The position numbers and the translations under genes were made by a program. 64,000 bases of DNA from Liolophura sinensis (Eukaryota > Mollusca > Polyplacophora > Chitonida > Chitonidae). Location: the NCBI RefSeq assembly GCF_032854445.1, contig NC_088300.1, positions 38,904,458-38,968,457 on the forward strand, in the 5' to 3' direction. The notes beneath the pieces are model-generated. The model ran no database searches. It saw only the letters and a program-made list of their open reading frames with translations, and had not been told where the DNA came from. Shown piece by piece: positions 54,501 to 64,000 of this stretch. The stretch's first letter is position 1. Each line of letters begins with the position of its first letter.

Positions 54501-57500
54501 GATTTTCCCCTCAATACATCCAGTGGCTGTGGATATAATCAGATTTTCCCCTTAATACATCCAGTGGCTGTGGATATAATCAGATTTTCCCCTTAATACA
54601 TCCAGTGGCTGTGGATATAATCAGATTTTCCCCTTAATACACCCAGCGGCTGTGGATATAATCAGATTTTCCCCTTAATACATCCAGTGGCTGTGGATAT
54701 AATTAGAATTTTTTTCCCTAATTTAACCAGCGGCACTGGATATAATCGGAAATTTTTGTTGTCATACATACCCAGCAGCTGTGGATATAATCAAATTTTT
54801 TCCCTTGTATACGCAGCGGCTGTGGATATAGCTTCAAAGTTTTATTATATACAGATAATAGCAACTGGAATATTTGGTTATATACATGTACCTGTACCCA
54901 ACTGCTGTGAAAATTGTTTTCATATACCCAGTGGCTGTGGTTATAGCTTCAAAAACATTTTTATATACCCAGCACTTGCTGCTATGGATATCATGTGAAT
55001 TACATACTCAGAGACAGACAGCAGGCTGTGGTGTAGAAGTTAAAGGAGCTTGTGTTTTAGCTGCTACGACAAGGAAGGTGCATGTTCAAACACGGGCTTG
55101 GACAGGGAATTTGCTTTCACTGCTTGTGGGGCCTGAGGAACAATGTAAACGGTCATCGACGCAAGTGTGACCATTTAAGCTATCCGACATTCGTGGTGCA
55201 TATCTGTACGTCACACGTAGGGAAGTTCTATCCGGTATAACTAGCCAAAGGTCAAAGGTTTTCGCTGGGCACTCCACTGGATCACCGTCATAATTTGAAT
55301 GAAATATATATTAATAAAGTCTTAATGTCATCCACAAAATGATAACAACAGTACACACAGCATTATAGACGCCAAGTAGAATTTGCTTTTCCTAATCTCT
55401 GTTGTACTTACCAGATGTAAGGGTAACCACCAATAAACTAGGTAAGTGTTAATATTATAATGTTGATCTACTTTAATGTAAACTGTTAAAGCAAAAAAAA
55501 AAAGTTACAAGGAGTCACAATTTATTATCCTTCTCATACTGTATCTCAGGGTGTACTATTTTCTATGCTGAGCATTTTTCTCTTTCTCGCACCATTCTTT
55601 ACAGCAAGTGTGAAAGGATGACCGGGAGCTAATTGCAGAGTAGTGTATCTCTTCAATCTGCCAACACTTCGTGTTACTCGATTTAAGAGTTACATTCCAC
55701 AAAGCCTGTAGCCAAACATCCTTTTCAAAATCTCTTGAAATTCCGCATATTTCGCTCCACAACAAATTTGATAGTTCAATTAAGGCTGTGGAAATTTGGC
55801 CATTGATTGGTTAAGTGCAGACGTGCATGGATATAACCTAGATTGGTACATCCACAGCGGCTGGGTAAAACGACACTCCAATTTTTTTTTTTTTTTTTTT
55901 TTTTTTAACACAGCATTTAAAATACACAAAAACTTCATGAAACATATTATCAGATGCCTGTTCACACATTGATGGTATAGGATTACTGTTATGCACTGGT
56001 TCCAATTCGTAATATTTAAAGAAAACAGTCACGTATTTATAAAAATAAAGTCACATAAATAATAATGCACGTATGAAGCTTATTGATGATTTGTATGTAA
56101 GTTATTACATTTAGCAGCGTTCAACAACAACATGCTCTGTGCAGATACTCGTAAAGGTTTACAAAGATCTGGAATTTCCATACAGGACTTGTTGTTTCAG
56201 TATTTGTAACACACTCCAGCCTGTCTTTGTTTCTTTGTTGCTACTTTTCGGTTCCAGAACTGCTTGGGAAATCTCCTTGTCAAAAGTTTAGCATCTTTTC
56301 ACTTGACAATGTGCACGACTCGTACTTTGCCCGTCATATATAATCAATGCAAGTTTCAAGACAATGTACTAGTCAATCGGGAAGCATTGTGACTTTGTGG
56401 ACTTGTGCTCGGTTTTACCTGGAAAACCAATTATGTATGTCTGTCAACATGAAATAACATGTACATATGCTTTCATAAACTCATGCGCATCGTAATTTTT
56501 CTAGGCGTATTTTGATTTCTCCTATTTTTTCACTTATATGCGTATTTGGCATTTTTGGAAGCGTAAATTACGCCAATGCGCCTCATATCTGGAGCACTGC
56601 TGCAACAGGCCAGGCGGAGGGCTTGTATGTCATTAGACTACGGTACCATGAATAACTCTCGGGGAGCTGAGAGCTGATGAAGACTTACCTTTAAAGCCAT
56701 GTTTCTCACCCTATAAATAAGAAGAATAAATAACTTTTTTGTAGTGTTGCGTGTTAGAAAATGTCGCACACTAAATATACAAAAAAACACCATGTTTCAT
56801 GAATCTTAGTATATCATTTAGCCTGTCTGAAGCTAACACAGAGCACTTTTCTGTGTTTGGCTTCACACATTCATTATGCACAGTCTAACATTTGTTGAAG
56901 ACCATATGTCTTTTTACTAGTATGGTATGCATATGTCACAGGTGTACTGTGATTTCATTGACTCTAAGGACTATTGTATAAGTGCAAACGTATTGCACAT
57001 GTGGCATTATCAGACTGTTATCAGACAAGGACATGTATCTACAGGTAAGTAAATACATGTGTACATTGTACTCCACTTGTGTTGTTTGCCTGTTTCAGGT
57101 AACATCCGTAACCTGGCCATGGAGAAAGTGGCCAGTACTGTGATGTTTCCATGTAAATACTCTTCAAGTGGTTGTCTGGTAACATTGTTACACTCCAGTA
57201 AAACAGACCATGAGGAAACTTGTGAATTTAGGTGGGTAGGCCCCTTTGTGATTACATTGTACATGGAAGATGTTAAACCTGCTACACACCAATGCGGTCG
57301 CTGTGAGTTCAAGTCCAGCTCATGCTGGCTTCCTCTCCGGCCGTAAGTGGGAAGGTCTGCCAGCAACCTGCAGATGGCCGTGGGTTCCCCCCGGGCCCTG
57401 CACGGTTTCCTCCCACCCTAATGCTGGCCATCGTCGTATAAGTGAAATATTCTTGAGTACGGCGTAAAACACCAATCAAATAAATAAATAAATAAATAAA

Positions 57501-60500
57501 TTAAACCTGCTACAGGGCAGATTAAAAAAAATCTCAAAATATACAGGGAAGATGTGAACAAGTATAATATGTGTGTAAGAATCAGAAGTTGAGACATTGG
57601 CGCCCTATAGCAAATCAGTCCAAGTGGTATAATCTTTTGTTATATTACGTCATATTTTTATATTGCTGTGGACGTAAATCAGAGAGATGGTTTATAAACG
57701 CTGCAGCATAACAGAAGTGAATGGTGGGCTTTTACACACCTTGGAACTGGCTGGTGAAGGCAGGAATCGTTGTGTGATTATACCCATTGAATAGTAGGAT
57801 TGACTGCAATATAAAAGTAAAATGCCGACATGCAGATATACAATTGAACGTTTTATGAGGTAAATTTCAATCCGGTACTTTTTTATCATACTGTTTTTGT
57901 CATGAGTAATTATACTGTTGGATGGAGAAATATATTAATATACTTAGCACATTTTTTATATATTGTAACTAAGTTGGCTGCTTTAACCTTGTTTCTGTGT
58001 GATTGTAGACCATACTGCTGCCCATGCCCTGGAGCCTCTTGTAAGTGGCAGGGCTCATTAGATCAAGTCATGCCACACCTTATGCAGTCCCACAAGAGTA
58101 TTACTACTTTACAAGGTAAGTCGTGTAATTGATCCTTTGGAGAAGGCTTGATTTCTGGTATGTTATTTATTGAGATACTTCTGGAGCAGTTATTCTTCCA
58201 TCCAAAATTAAAGAGGGAATGAGAATCACAAGCCATTTGGATCATTTCATGTCAAATCAGCCCAAAATGTGACCTCCTTGAATTTCTATATTTTTCAAAA
58301 TACCTTAACATATATGAGGAAGGATTTGCCAAGTTACACATGTAACTCCGAATTCAAAGTGATTTTTGATATATGGCACTTAAGAAAAAACATGTACTGT
58401 CCATTCCGTACAGCCTCAAAAATCTTATTTGTTCTGGAAACATTTTAGGAGCCTGTAATTTCCCATTCAAGGGGACCAGAGATCTTTCAGAATACGGCCT
58501 CAGAAAAGTGATATCTTTTGAAATTTCAAATTTCAAATTTTGAGATAATAGGCTGCAAACATCACGCTTTGAGTAATGCTTTTGTTAAAGGAGAAGACGT
58601 GATGTTGCCTTAACTGGATTCACTGCATGAAGTTGTAGCTCATAACACGGAACTAGTGCTACATACGACATCATTTGAGATTGTTTTATGACCATTTAGT
58701 CGTATGTACATTATCTTGTATAAGGGGCTATTCTCACACATTGTTGTGGTACAGGTGTGTACTATTTACTGACCACCACAAATGTAGAACCAGTTGATGA
58801 ACGAGCCGTGTAATATTAAACAACCGTGTCAAAAATTATGTCGGACAGTATAGCATAGTGTCTCGGCCCAAACTGCATTAATTTCCTAGGCATTCATAGG
58901 CCTCACATGTTTAGTAATGCTGTTCAAAATACAAATATATGTACCATGTACATTGTTTATTTTAGTGTTTAGCAGTTTGTAAACAACAATATCAGAGTTA
59001 GTAAGTGAAAAATAAATCTTTTGGATGCCGATTGTGTATTGGAACAACGAGACATGATAACGTGTAAAATTAAATCTTTCTAAGAAATTTTTTTTTTCTC
59101 AATTTTTCACAGCTGACAACACTGAAGAATTTTAGATGGGCTCTTTTATCTTTCTTTTTTTATCTTTATTTTTCTTTTTTTTTAAAAAGACAATAAAAAC
59201 TTTCAGGCGCTGCGTTGGAGCCGATATGCTTTCTCCGACGTCAGATAACCAGGTCAGCAAGAAAGCTGATCTTACAAGCCACCACCAGCACTGCACTTTG
59301 GATATAATGGGAAGAGTTGATACAATTCTTGACCCATAAACAGTTGAATGTGTATGCCTGTGTCATTAGTCCAAGTTGGGCTTAGATTTGCATCCATGGT
59401 TTAAACATTTTAGCATGACTCGATGTGTTACACAACCTTACAACAATGCTGTAAACATTCCCTAGTGGGCAGATTCTCCCCTCTAGAGACGGTGACCTGA
59501 ACCAGGAATACCCACTGCATCTGTAGGCGATTTGAACCGGGTTGCGGGTTAACCCATCCGTTGTGGCCGTACATTCTACAGTACATTCCAACTGAGGTGC
59601 AGCAAATCCGGAGATGCTGAGTTGGCGATCCCTATAAATGGTAGTAGGCCAAATGTATCAACAGTTAGTACACGTACCCTGAGCCTCTGCATTCAATGAC
59701 AGGGAAAGCAGTGTTGAACAAAATGTTAAAGGTGGTATCTTAAAAAGTACTACCAGTATTGAGATCAGGGTTTGTACACATGTAGAGTACAATAACACGA
59801 CAAAGATATTCCATCGTTGATTTGGTGTGAACATATTAAATACCATAAATTACTGAATTCCTGACTTGGTGTATTGTTCATTAGCATCAACCTTAAACAG
59901 AATGTTAGGGTTGATATCTCAAAAAGTACTACTGCATGTATTGAGCCCAGGGTTTGCACGTGTGTAGAGCTAAATAGTGTGAGGGGGGATAATTCATCCT
60001 TGATTGAGTGTGTACATATTAAATACCATAAATTACTGAATTCCCAACTCTTTTATTAGAATCAGTGGTAGTGAAATCTTAGGGGTGCTATCTCAAAAAA
60101 GTACTGCAGGTTTTGAAGTCAGGGTTTGCACACATGTAAAGCACAATAACACATGAGGGATATTCCATCATTGATACAGTGCGTGCAAATTAAATATCGT
60201 AAATGACCAAATTCCTGCTCTAGTGTATTGTGTAGTAGACTCAAAAGTGAAACAAAATGTTAGGGATGGTATCTCAAAAAGCACAGCAGGTATTGACCTG
60301 AAGATTTACGTATATATCAAGCTCAATGATACAAAGGGGGTGTTTCATTGCGCGATCATGCTTTGTGTATAATAATTACCGTAAAGTACCAAAATCACAA
60401 TTTCAGTACTTTATGTATCGAACTGAGGTTTTGCATTCATGCGCCTCCCACAGGCAAGCTCTTTGGTGGCCTTGCTACCAGATCTAAGTTTATCAAGAGT

Positions 60501-62042
60501 TTGATTGACAGTTTTGTGCAGTGGGGCCTAACCATTAATGTTGCACTTATGTTGTCTAAACATGGTTGGTTACTTATGCTATCATCGTCAGCATGCTGCC
60601 TAGCCGAGAATACGAAAAATACCTCTGACGTTAAAGAACTAGAGTAAAGGTGATGTCAATAATGGTGAAATTACATAAAGAAAAATTTCAAAGAGCTGTC
60701 CAACTATCAACAAGGCTGGTGAACTGTTAAGGTAAAAAAAAAAAAAAAAGGGTAAATTGCACAGTGGTTTGTCCTGGAGCATACATGTAGTTCAGACAGT
60801 ATGTCAGCACATCAAAGATAGACTTGGTGTCTGTATTAGTTCAGACAGTACGTCAGCGCATCAAAGATAGACTTGGTGTCTGTGTTAGTTCAGACAGTTA
60901 CTCAGAGCATCAAAGATAGACTTGGTGTCTGTATTAGTTCAGACAGTATGTCAGCGCATCAAAGATAGACTTGGTGTCTGTGTTAGTTCAGACAGTACGT
61001 CAGCGCATCAAAGATAGACATGGTGTCTGTATTAGTTCAGACAGTACGTCAGCGCATCAAAGATAGACTTGGTGTCTGTGTTAGTTCAGACAGTACGTCA
61101 GCGCATCAAAGATAGACATGGTGTCTGTATTAGTTCAGACAGTACGTCAGCGCATCAAAGATAGACTTGGTGTCTGTATTAGTTCAGACAGTACGTCAGC
61201 GCATCAAAGATAGACTTGGTGTCTGTATTAGTTCAGACACCAAGCACGTGTACATGCATACGCTTCAGAGTGGTCAGGCCTTTCTGTACAAATGGTCATG
61301 TAGGTAAAGAGTATTAACTAGGTGACAAAGATCTATATATTTCACTTGACTTATGGCAGCTCAATGAAAGTACAAGGTGTAACAAAAGCGTGATGGTTAA
61401 GGGCTATTGTTTCTAAATTATTGAAGATATTACTTTTCTGAAAGCCTGAGTATAAAAAGGCCCACATGGGCATTTCCAGACCTCTAGTCCCCTTGAATGG
61501 GAAATTACAGAAATCTAAAAATGCTTCCATAACAAATAAGAGTTTCAAGATTGTCAAAAATGAACAACACCTGGTGTTTCTAGAGGGACTTACCTTAAAA
61601 AAAAACATTTGGAATTTGGAGCTGTAACTTGGCAAAACCTTCCTCAAAGGTGAAAAAACAACTACAAATCTTCGAATGAATTATTTGGAGGAGATAAAAG
61701 GCATGTGCCTCTTTCAGCCATAATCAAAGATATATCACTGTGCATTCTGGTAAAATCTGTAGGAAAGTTGACATGTATGTCTGACTTACTGACTAGCCAG
61801 ACAAAAGATATAAAAATGACTAACATTTGTTTGTACCATTGTATTTCAGGAGAGGATATAGTATTCTTGGCCACAGATATCAATTTGCCTGGTGCTGTTG
61901 ACTGGGTCATGATGCAGTCTTGTTTTGGGCACCACTTCATGCTTGTTCTCGAAAAACAGGAGAAAATCGATGGGCTACAGATGTTTTATGCCATAGTTCA
62001 GCTGATAGGAACCAGAAAACAGGCAGAGAACTTCGGCTACAG
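51516..62042 (+). CDS. SIAH1: SIAH-type E3 ubiquitin ligase, last exon outside window
   Basis: RING E3 ligase of the seven-in-absentia family, which ubiquitinates targets for proteasomal breakdown. Exons: 51516-51596 (5' UTR then ATG at 51545), 52088-52246, 57099-57231, 58009-58115, 61850-62042; phases all agree. The 214 complete codons start [17 protein letters not shown], like vertebrate SIAH1 (MSRQ...). RING C3HC4 at about 32-66: ECPVCFDY...[13 protein letters not shown]...MCPTC. The SIAH-type zinc fingers follow ([10 protein letters not shown]...HEETCEF and [20 protein letters not shown]). The substrate-binding domain begins [20 protein letters not shown] and stops in ENFGYR at the donor AG|GTAAGA. 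The final exon (usually starting LELNGHRRRL) is not found up to 64000. All zinc ligands seen are intact. Introns carry SINEs and two minisatellites. The symbol marks family membership; SIAH1 versus SIAH2 is not meaningful outside vertebrates. Confidence 0.96.
51740..51930 (-). mobile_element. SINE-A copy in SIAH intron, degenerate
   Basis: 'tttgtttgattggtgtttta', 'ccctgtattcaagaataatt', 'accagtattatgaac' and 'ctggagaggaagccagcatt' in reverse-complement order. Confidence 0.85.
52247..54050. other. SIAH intron, unique part
   Basis: Frames at 52698-53054 (+) and 53334-53808 (-) are open but match nothing known, and overlapping opposite-strand frames suggest chance. Confidence 0.4.
54055..54995. 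repeat. Minisatellite, 41-bp unit, with inverted head
   Basis: Core 54225-54705 holds about 12 near-identical 41-bp units ('ttaatacatccagtggctgt', 'ggatataatcagattttccc', 'c'); diverged units continue to about 54990. Left of 54190 the same motif runs in the opposite orientation ('gaaaatctgattatattctc', 'agccactgggtatat'), so the array starts at a head-to-head junction around 54164-54195. Related motif traces also appear near 55828-55865. Located in the SIAH intron. Confidence 0.93.
55000..57098. other. SIAH intron
   Basis: Contains a poly-T run at 55880-55906. Apart from the unrecognised frame at 55556-55765 no coding signal is seen. Confidence 0.4.
55556..55765 (-). CDS. Unrecognised Cys-containing open frame
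   Basis: A 69-codon minus-strand frame: [60 protein letters not shown]. Its composition (Trp, Cys, charged) looks more protein-like than the AT-rich surroundings, but there is no family I can name, and it sits antisense in a SIAH intron. Could be a fragment of a transposon-encoded protein. Confidence 0.2.
   Translation of the reverse strand: MLWSEICGISRDFEKDVWLQALWNVTLKSSNTKCWQIEEIHYSAISSRSSFHTCCKEWCEKEKNAQHRK
57287..57500 (+). mobile_element. SINE-A, 5'-truncated, 14-bp target-site duplication
   Basis: Begins at 'ccaatgcggtcgctgtgagt' (head missing) and ends with (AAATA)n. The direct repeat TTAAACCTGCTACA lies at 57273-57286 and 57501-57514 without mismatch. The insertion is 55 bp downstream of the SIAH exon ending at 57231. 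Confidence 0.95.
58315..58490 (+). repeat. Inverted dispersed repeat, arm 1 (SIAH intron)
   Basis: 'tgaggaaggatttgccaagt' followed by 'tacacatgtaactccgaatt' and, further, 'aatttcccattcaaggggac' is the diverged reverse complement of 61470-61655. The two arms lie in the same intron about 3 kb apart. Confidence 0.7.
58700..59350 (+). repeat. Dispersed repeat copy 2 (no SINE-B)
   Basis: Same block order as 39520-40570: 'gagccgtgtaatattaaaca', 'aaaaattatgtcggacag', 'cggcccaaactgcattaatt', 'aatatcagagttagtaag' and 'tatgctttctccgacgtcag'. 'cccaaactgcatta' is present once here, giving the empty site for the SINE-B insertion of copy 1. Confidence 0.8.
59640..60430. repeat. Tandem repeat, ~170-bp unit, four to five copies
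   Basis: Each unit holds 'ttaaataccataaattactg' then 'aattcct', '...gaatgttagggttgatatct', 'caaaaagtactac', 'cagggtttg(t/c)acac'. Units are 70-85% alike. Its reverse complement appears at 5225-5372 and 5578-5730. Confidence 0.85.
60785..61245. repeat. Minisatellite, 49-bp unit, nine copies
   Basis: 'gttcagacagtacgtcagcg' then 'catcaaagatagacttggtg' and 'tctgt(a/g)tta', very uniform. An alternation of 'gacatgg'/'gacttgg' and 'tgtatta'/'tgtgtta' suggests dimeric expansion. In the SIAH intron before exon 61850. Confidence 0.95.
61470..61655 (-). repeat. Inverted dispersed repeat, arm 2 (SIAH intron)
   Basis: 'gtccccttgaatgggaaatt' and 'ggaatttggagctgtaactt' 'ggcaaaaccttcctca' pair with 58315-58490 in reverse complement. 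Confidence 0.7.
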
Positions 62043-62559
62043 GTAAGAGGAAAACCAAAAGGGGTTGATCTAGGTCAATTTTGAACATGATGTAACAGGT
62101 TTGGGCGTCGCGAGTTTGGGCGCCCTAATGATGAATCCAAAGAAAATAAAATACATGTAAAAAGATTTAAGATCATAAGTACAAATGTTTAATCCTTGAG
62201 CTACCAGCTGAAAACTTTATCTGTCATGTATGAATTGGAAAAAAACCACTAACCAAAGGTGGTTGTGCGATGCGATGCCAATCAGTTTGATCTCCAAGAA
62301 TATACACTGTACTATCACATCTTATTAGGTTCTGTTTGAATCTGTGGGGTAAACAGAACTCTTTAAAGAAAACCCAGTCAAAACACAAGCTCTGTGTGAG
62401 GTCAGCAAGCGTATGAATCCCATCTCCGTTGTTGTGTGCTGTGACCGAGCATGTGCGGTGACATATTAACAAAAATGACTAGGAAAAATTTTACGGACGA
62501 AGAAATGGGGACCGTCAATCAAGAGACCAGTGGTTTCTTACAGTAACATCCAGCAGGAT
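62043..62559. other. SIAH intron
   Basis: Follows the donor at 62043. No SIAH final exon, and no other signal seen. Confidence 0.45.
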
Positions 62560-64000
62560 TGGAAATGTAAATTATGCAAAGAATACACTACTACAGGGGA
62601 TTAAACATGGAAGTGTGCTATTTAGAAAATGATAGTGAAAGGAAACATAACGAGTCAAATAACCAAGACTTCCAAAGCCATAAAGTAACTGAGAAAGCCC
62701 AAAATCAGAGAGGTATGGAAACATTAATCAAAACCACATACTTTATTTCTAGAAAAAAATGGGCTATGAAACAGAATTTTTGTAAAATGTTTGTGAAGTG
62801 TGTTGCCAACTTACCAGAGGAAGACTTGCAGTGGCACTGTCATTCTAGTGCCAAAAACACAACATCTGTCCTCTACAAGTATGGAGGAATTTTGGATTCT
62901 ATTAACTGCTGCTGGGAGGCTGATCTTTTCGCAACCTAACCTGCTCTTCTGGTTTTACTCTTTTAGCAGAGAAGAATATGGATGAAAAAGACCACAGACA
63001 CACAGACCACAATTTTTGTTCAATATGTTGACAAAGTAACCCACAAAGTTTGTGAGGAATATTTAGCAATTGTGGTAATGAAAGTAGACAAATCGGCAGC
63101 ATCTCTCTTCAATGAGGTGATGGCGGTTTTGGCCCAAGAAGGTCTAAATTCGACATAAATAAGATTTGCGGGGTTTGATTGGACTAACGTTATGAGCGGG
63201 GGAAAATCCGGCCTAAAAAGTAGAATCAGACATTGATCCCCCATGCAATTTATCAGAACTGTTGAAACCATAAATTGGTATAAATTTGGTATTCGTTCAC
63301 CGTATGAAGAAGTTTCCATTATTGCAACAGTTTTACTGGACGTGTGGAAAACCTTCAAGTAATGAACTATCAAATTTGTTGTTTTTTTAAGAGTTACAGG
63401 CAACATTAGGGCTTTACACCAAAATTAAAATTTTGAAAGCATGCGCCACTGGATGCCTTAGTGATAGAGAAGCCTGTGTCAGAATCATTTCACGGAGGGG
63501 TTGTCCTCAGGACGCTCCGGACACTTGAGGCAGAAGTAAAAGGTTGTAGAGATCAACAAATAGAAGTGTGCCCGATGATCTTGCTATTAGCTGACATCTT
63601 AGTCGCAATCAATCAGTTCTCCAAGTTTCTTCAGCAAAATCATCTGGATTTCACATCTATTCCAATTCGTTTTGAAAATCTGAAAAAGACCCTTTCAGAT
63701 CTGTGTACCAAGTGTCGATCAGGGACAGTATTTTTCCCAGGCACAGAAGGAGGAGTTGGAAAAGGCAGTAGTAGTATACAACCCTGTTGTTAGACAGTTC
63801 AGTGTGCTTAACCCATCACTATCGCTTCATATTTGTGACAGACTTGCAAACACTTGCATTCCCTAAGAGGCTTTTATCAGAACACACCAACTGACTCAAA
63901 CACAGAGGAGACCAACACATCTTACCCGATCGTCTACAAGAAACAAGCCATGGCAGAGAGGGCTGACTTTCTTGAAGAGTTTGGTACAGCTTTTGAATTA
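62560..64000 (+). mobile_element. Decayed hAT-like (DUF4371/KIAA1586-type) element, runs off the end
   Basis: Plus-strand protein remnants. 62600-62939 is an open stretch (KMFVKCVANLPEEDLQWHCH...). TTIFVQYVDKVTHKVCEEYL lies near 63006-63065, like the FIQYV region of DUF4371 proteins. GFDWTNVMSGGKSGLKSRIR lies near 63171-63230, matching the GxDGxxxMSGxxSG motif also present in the 35.7-kb element. An open frame at 63461-63793 (CPMILLLADILVAINQFSKF) resembles the later helical part. Stops and frameshifts separate them, so it is a dead copy, apparently of a different subfamily from the 35.7-kb element. It lies inside the SIAH intron. Confidence 0.7.

Noticed and set aside
63020-63406. 128-codon minus-strand frame
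   Set aside because: It is antisense to the hAT-like remnant, whose motifs (FVQYV, MSGGKSG) are on the plus strand.

Overview
This is an AT-rich animal nuclear window. Four genes have coding exons split by GT-AG introns, and most of the rest is transposable elements and satellites. It is most likely from a mollusc, probably a bivalve. The main reason is a tRNA-headed SINE family present in about 17 copies, with a tail of the kind known from bivalve and gastropod genomes (from memory, no search was run). No bacterial or viral genes are evident.

Layout. 1-10.6 kb: mostly non-coding, with SINE copies, a 36-bp minisatellite (8.8-9.4 kb) and one candidate first exon (2311-2369, +). 10.67-22.46 kb (-): a nine-exon Rab GTPase of the Rab32/Rab38/Rab29 group. 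Its exon 3 has an extra base that breaks the frame, and four more copies of that exon's 5' half lie in tandem just upstream. 23-27.3 kb: (TA)n tracts, a perfect 30-bp-stem hairpin and a complex repeat block. 27.6-31.3 kb (-): a decayed L1/Tx1-like LINE. 32.3-34.5 kb (-): a small CD225/dispanin membrane protein in four coding exons. 35.7-38.3 kb: a decayed hAT-like transposase and a Penelope-like remnant. 39.5-45.7 kb: two copies of a second SINE family, one split by a TTAA-flanked MITE, plus a 2.5-kb minisatellite with 63-bp units and a (TATG)n tract. 46.3-47.4 kb (-): an exon encoding the zinc-binding intracellular domain of P2X7, without a visible channel part. 51.5-62.0 kb (+): a SIAH-type E3 ubiquitin ligase, from its start codon through four-fifths of the protein; the last exon lies beyond the window. 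62.5-64 kb (+): a second decayed hAT-like/DUF4371 element.

The host genes are functionally unrelated: vesicle traffic to lysosome-related organelles (Rab), membrane protein (dispanin), P2X7-tail protein, and ubiquitin ligase (SIAH). The most notable biology is in the Rab gene. It has His in place of the catalytic Gln in the DxxGQ motif, a tandem array of partial exon copies, a frame-breaking extra G, and MITF/TFE-type E-boxes near the start codon. I found no clearly new multi-gene system.
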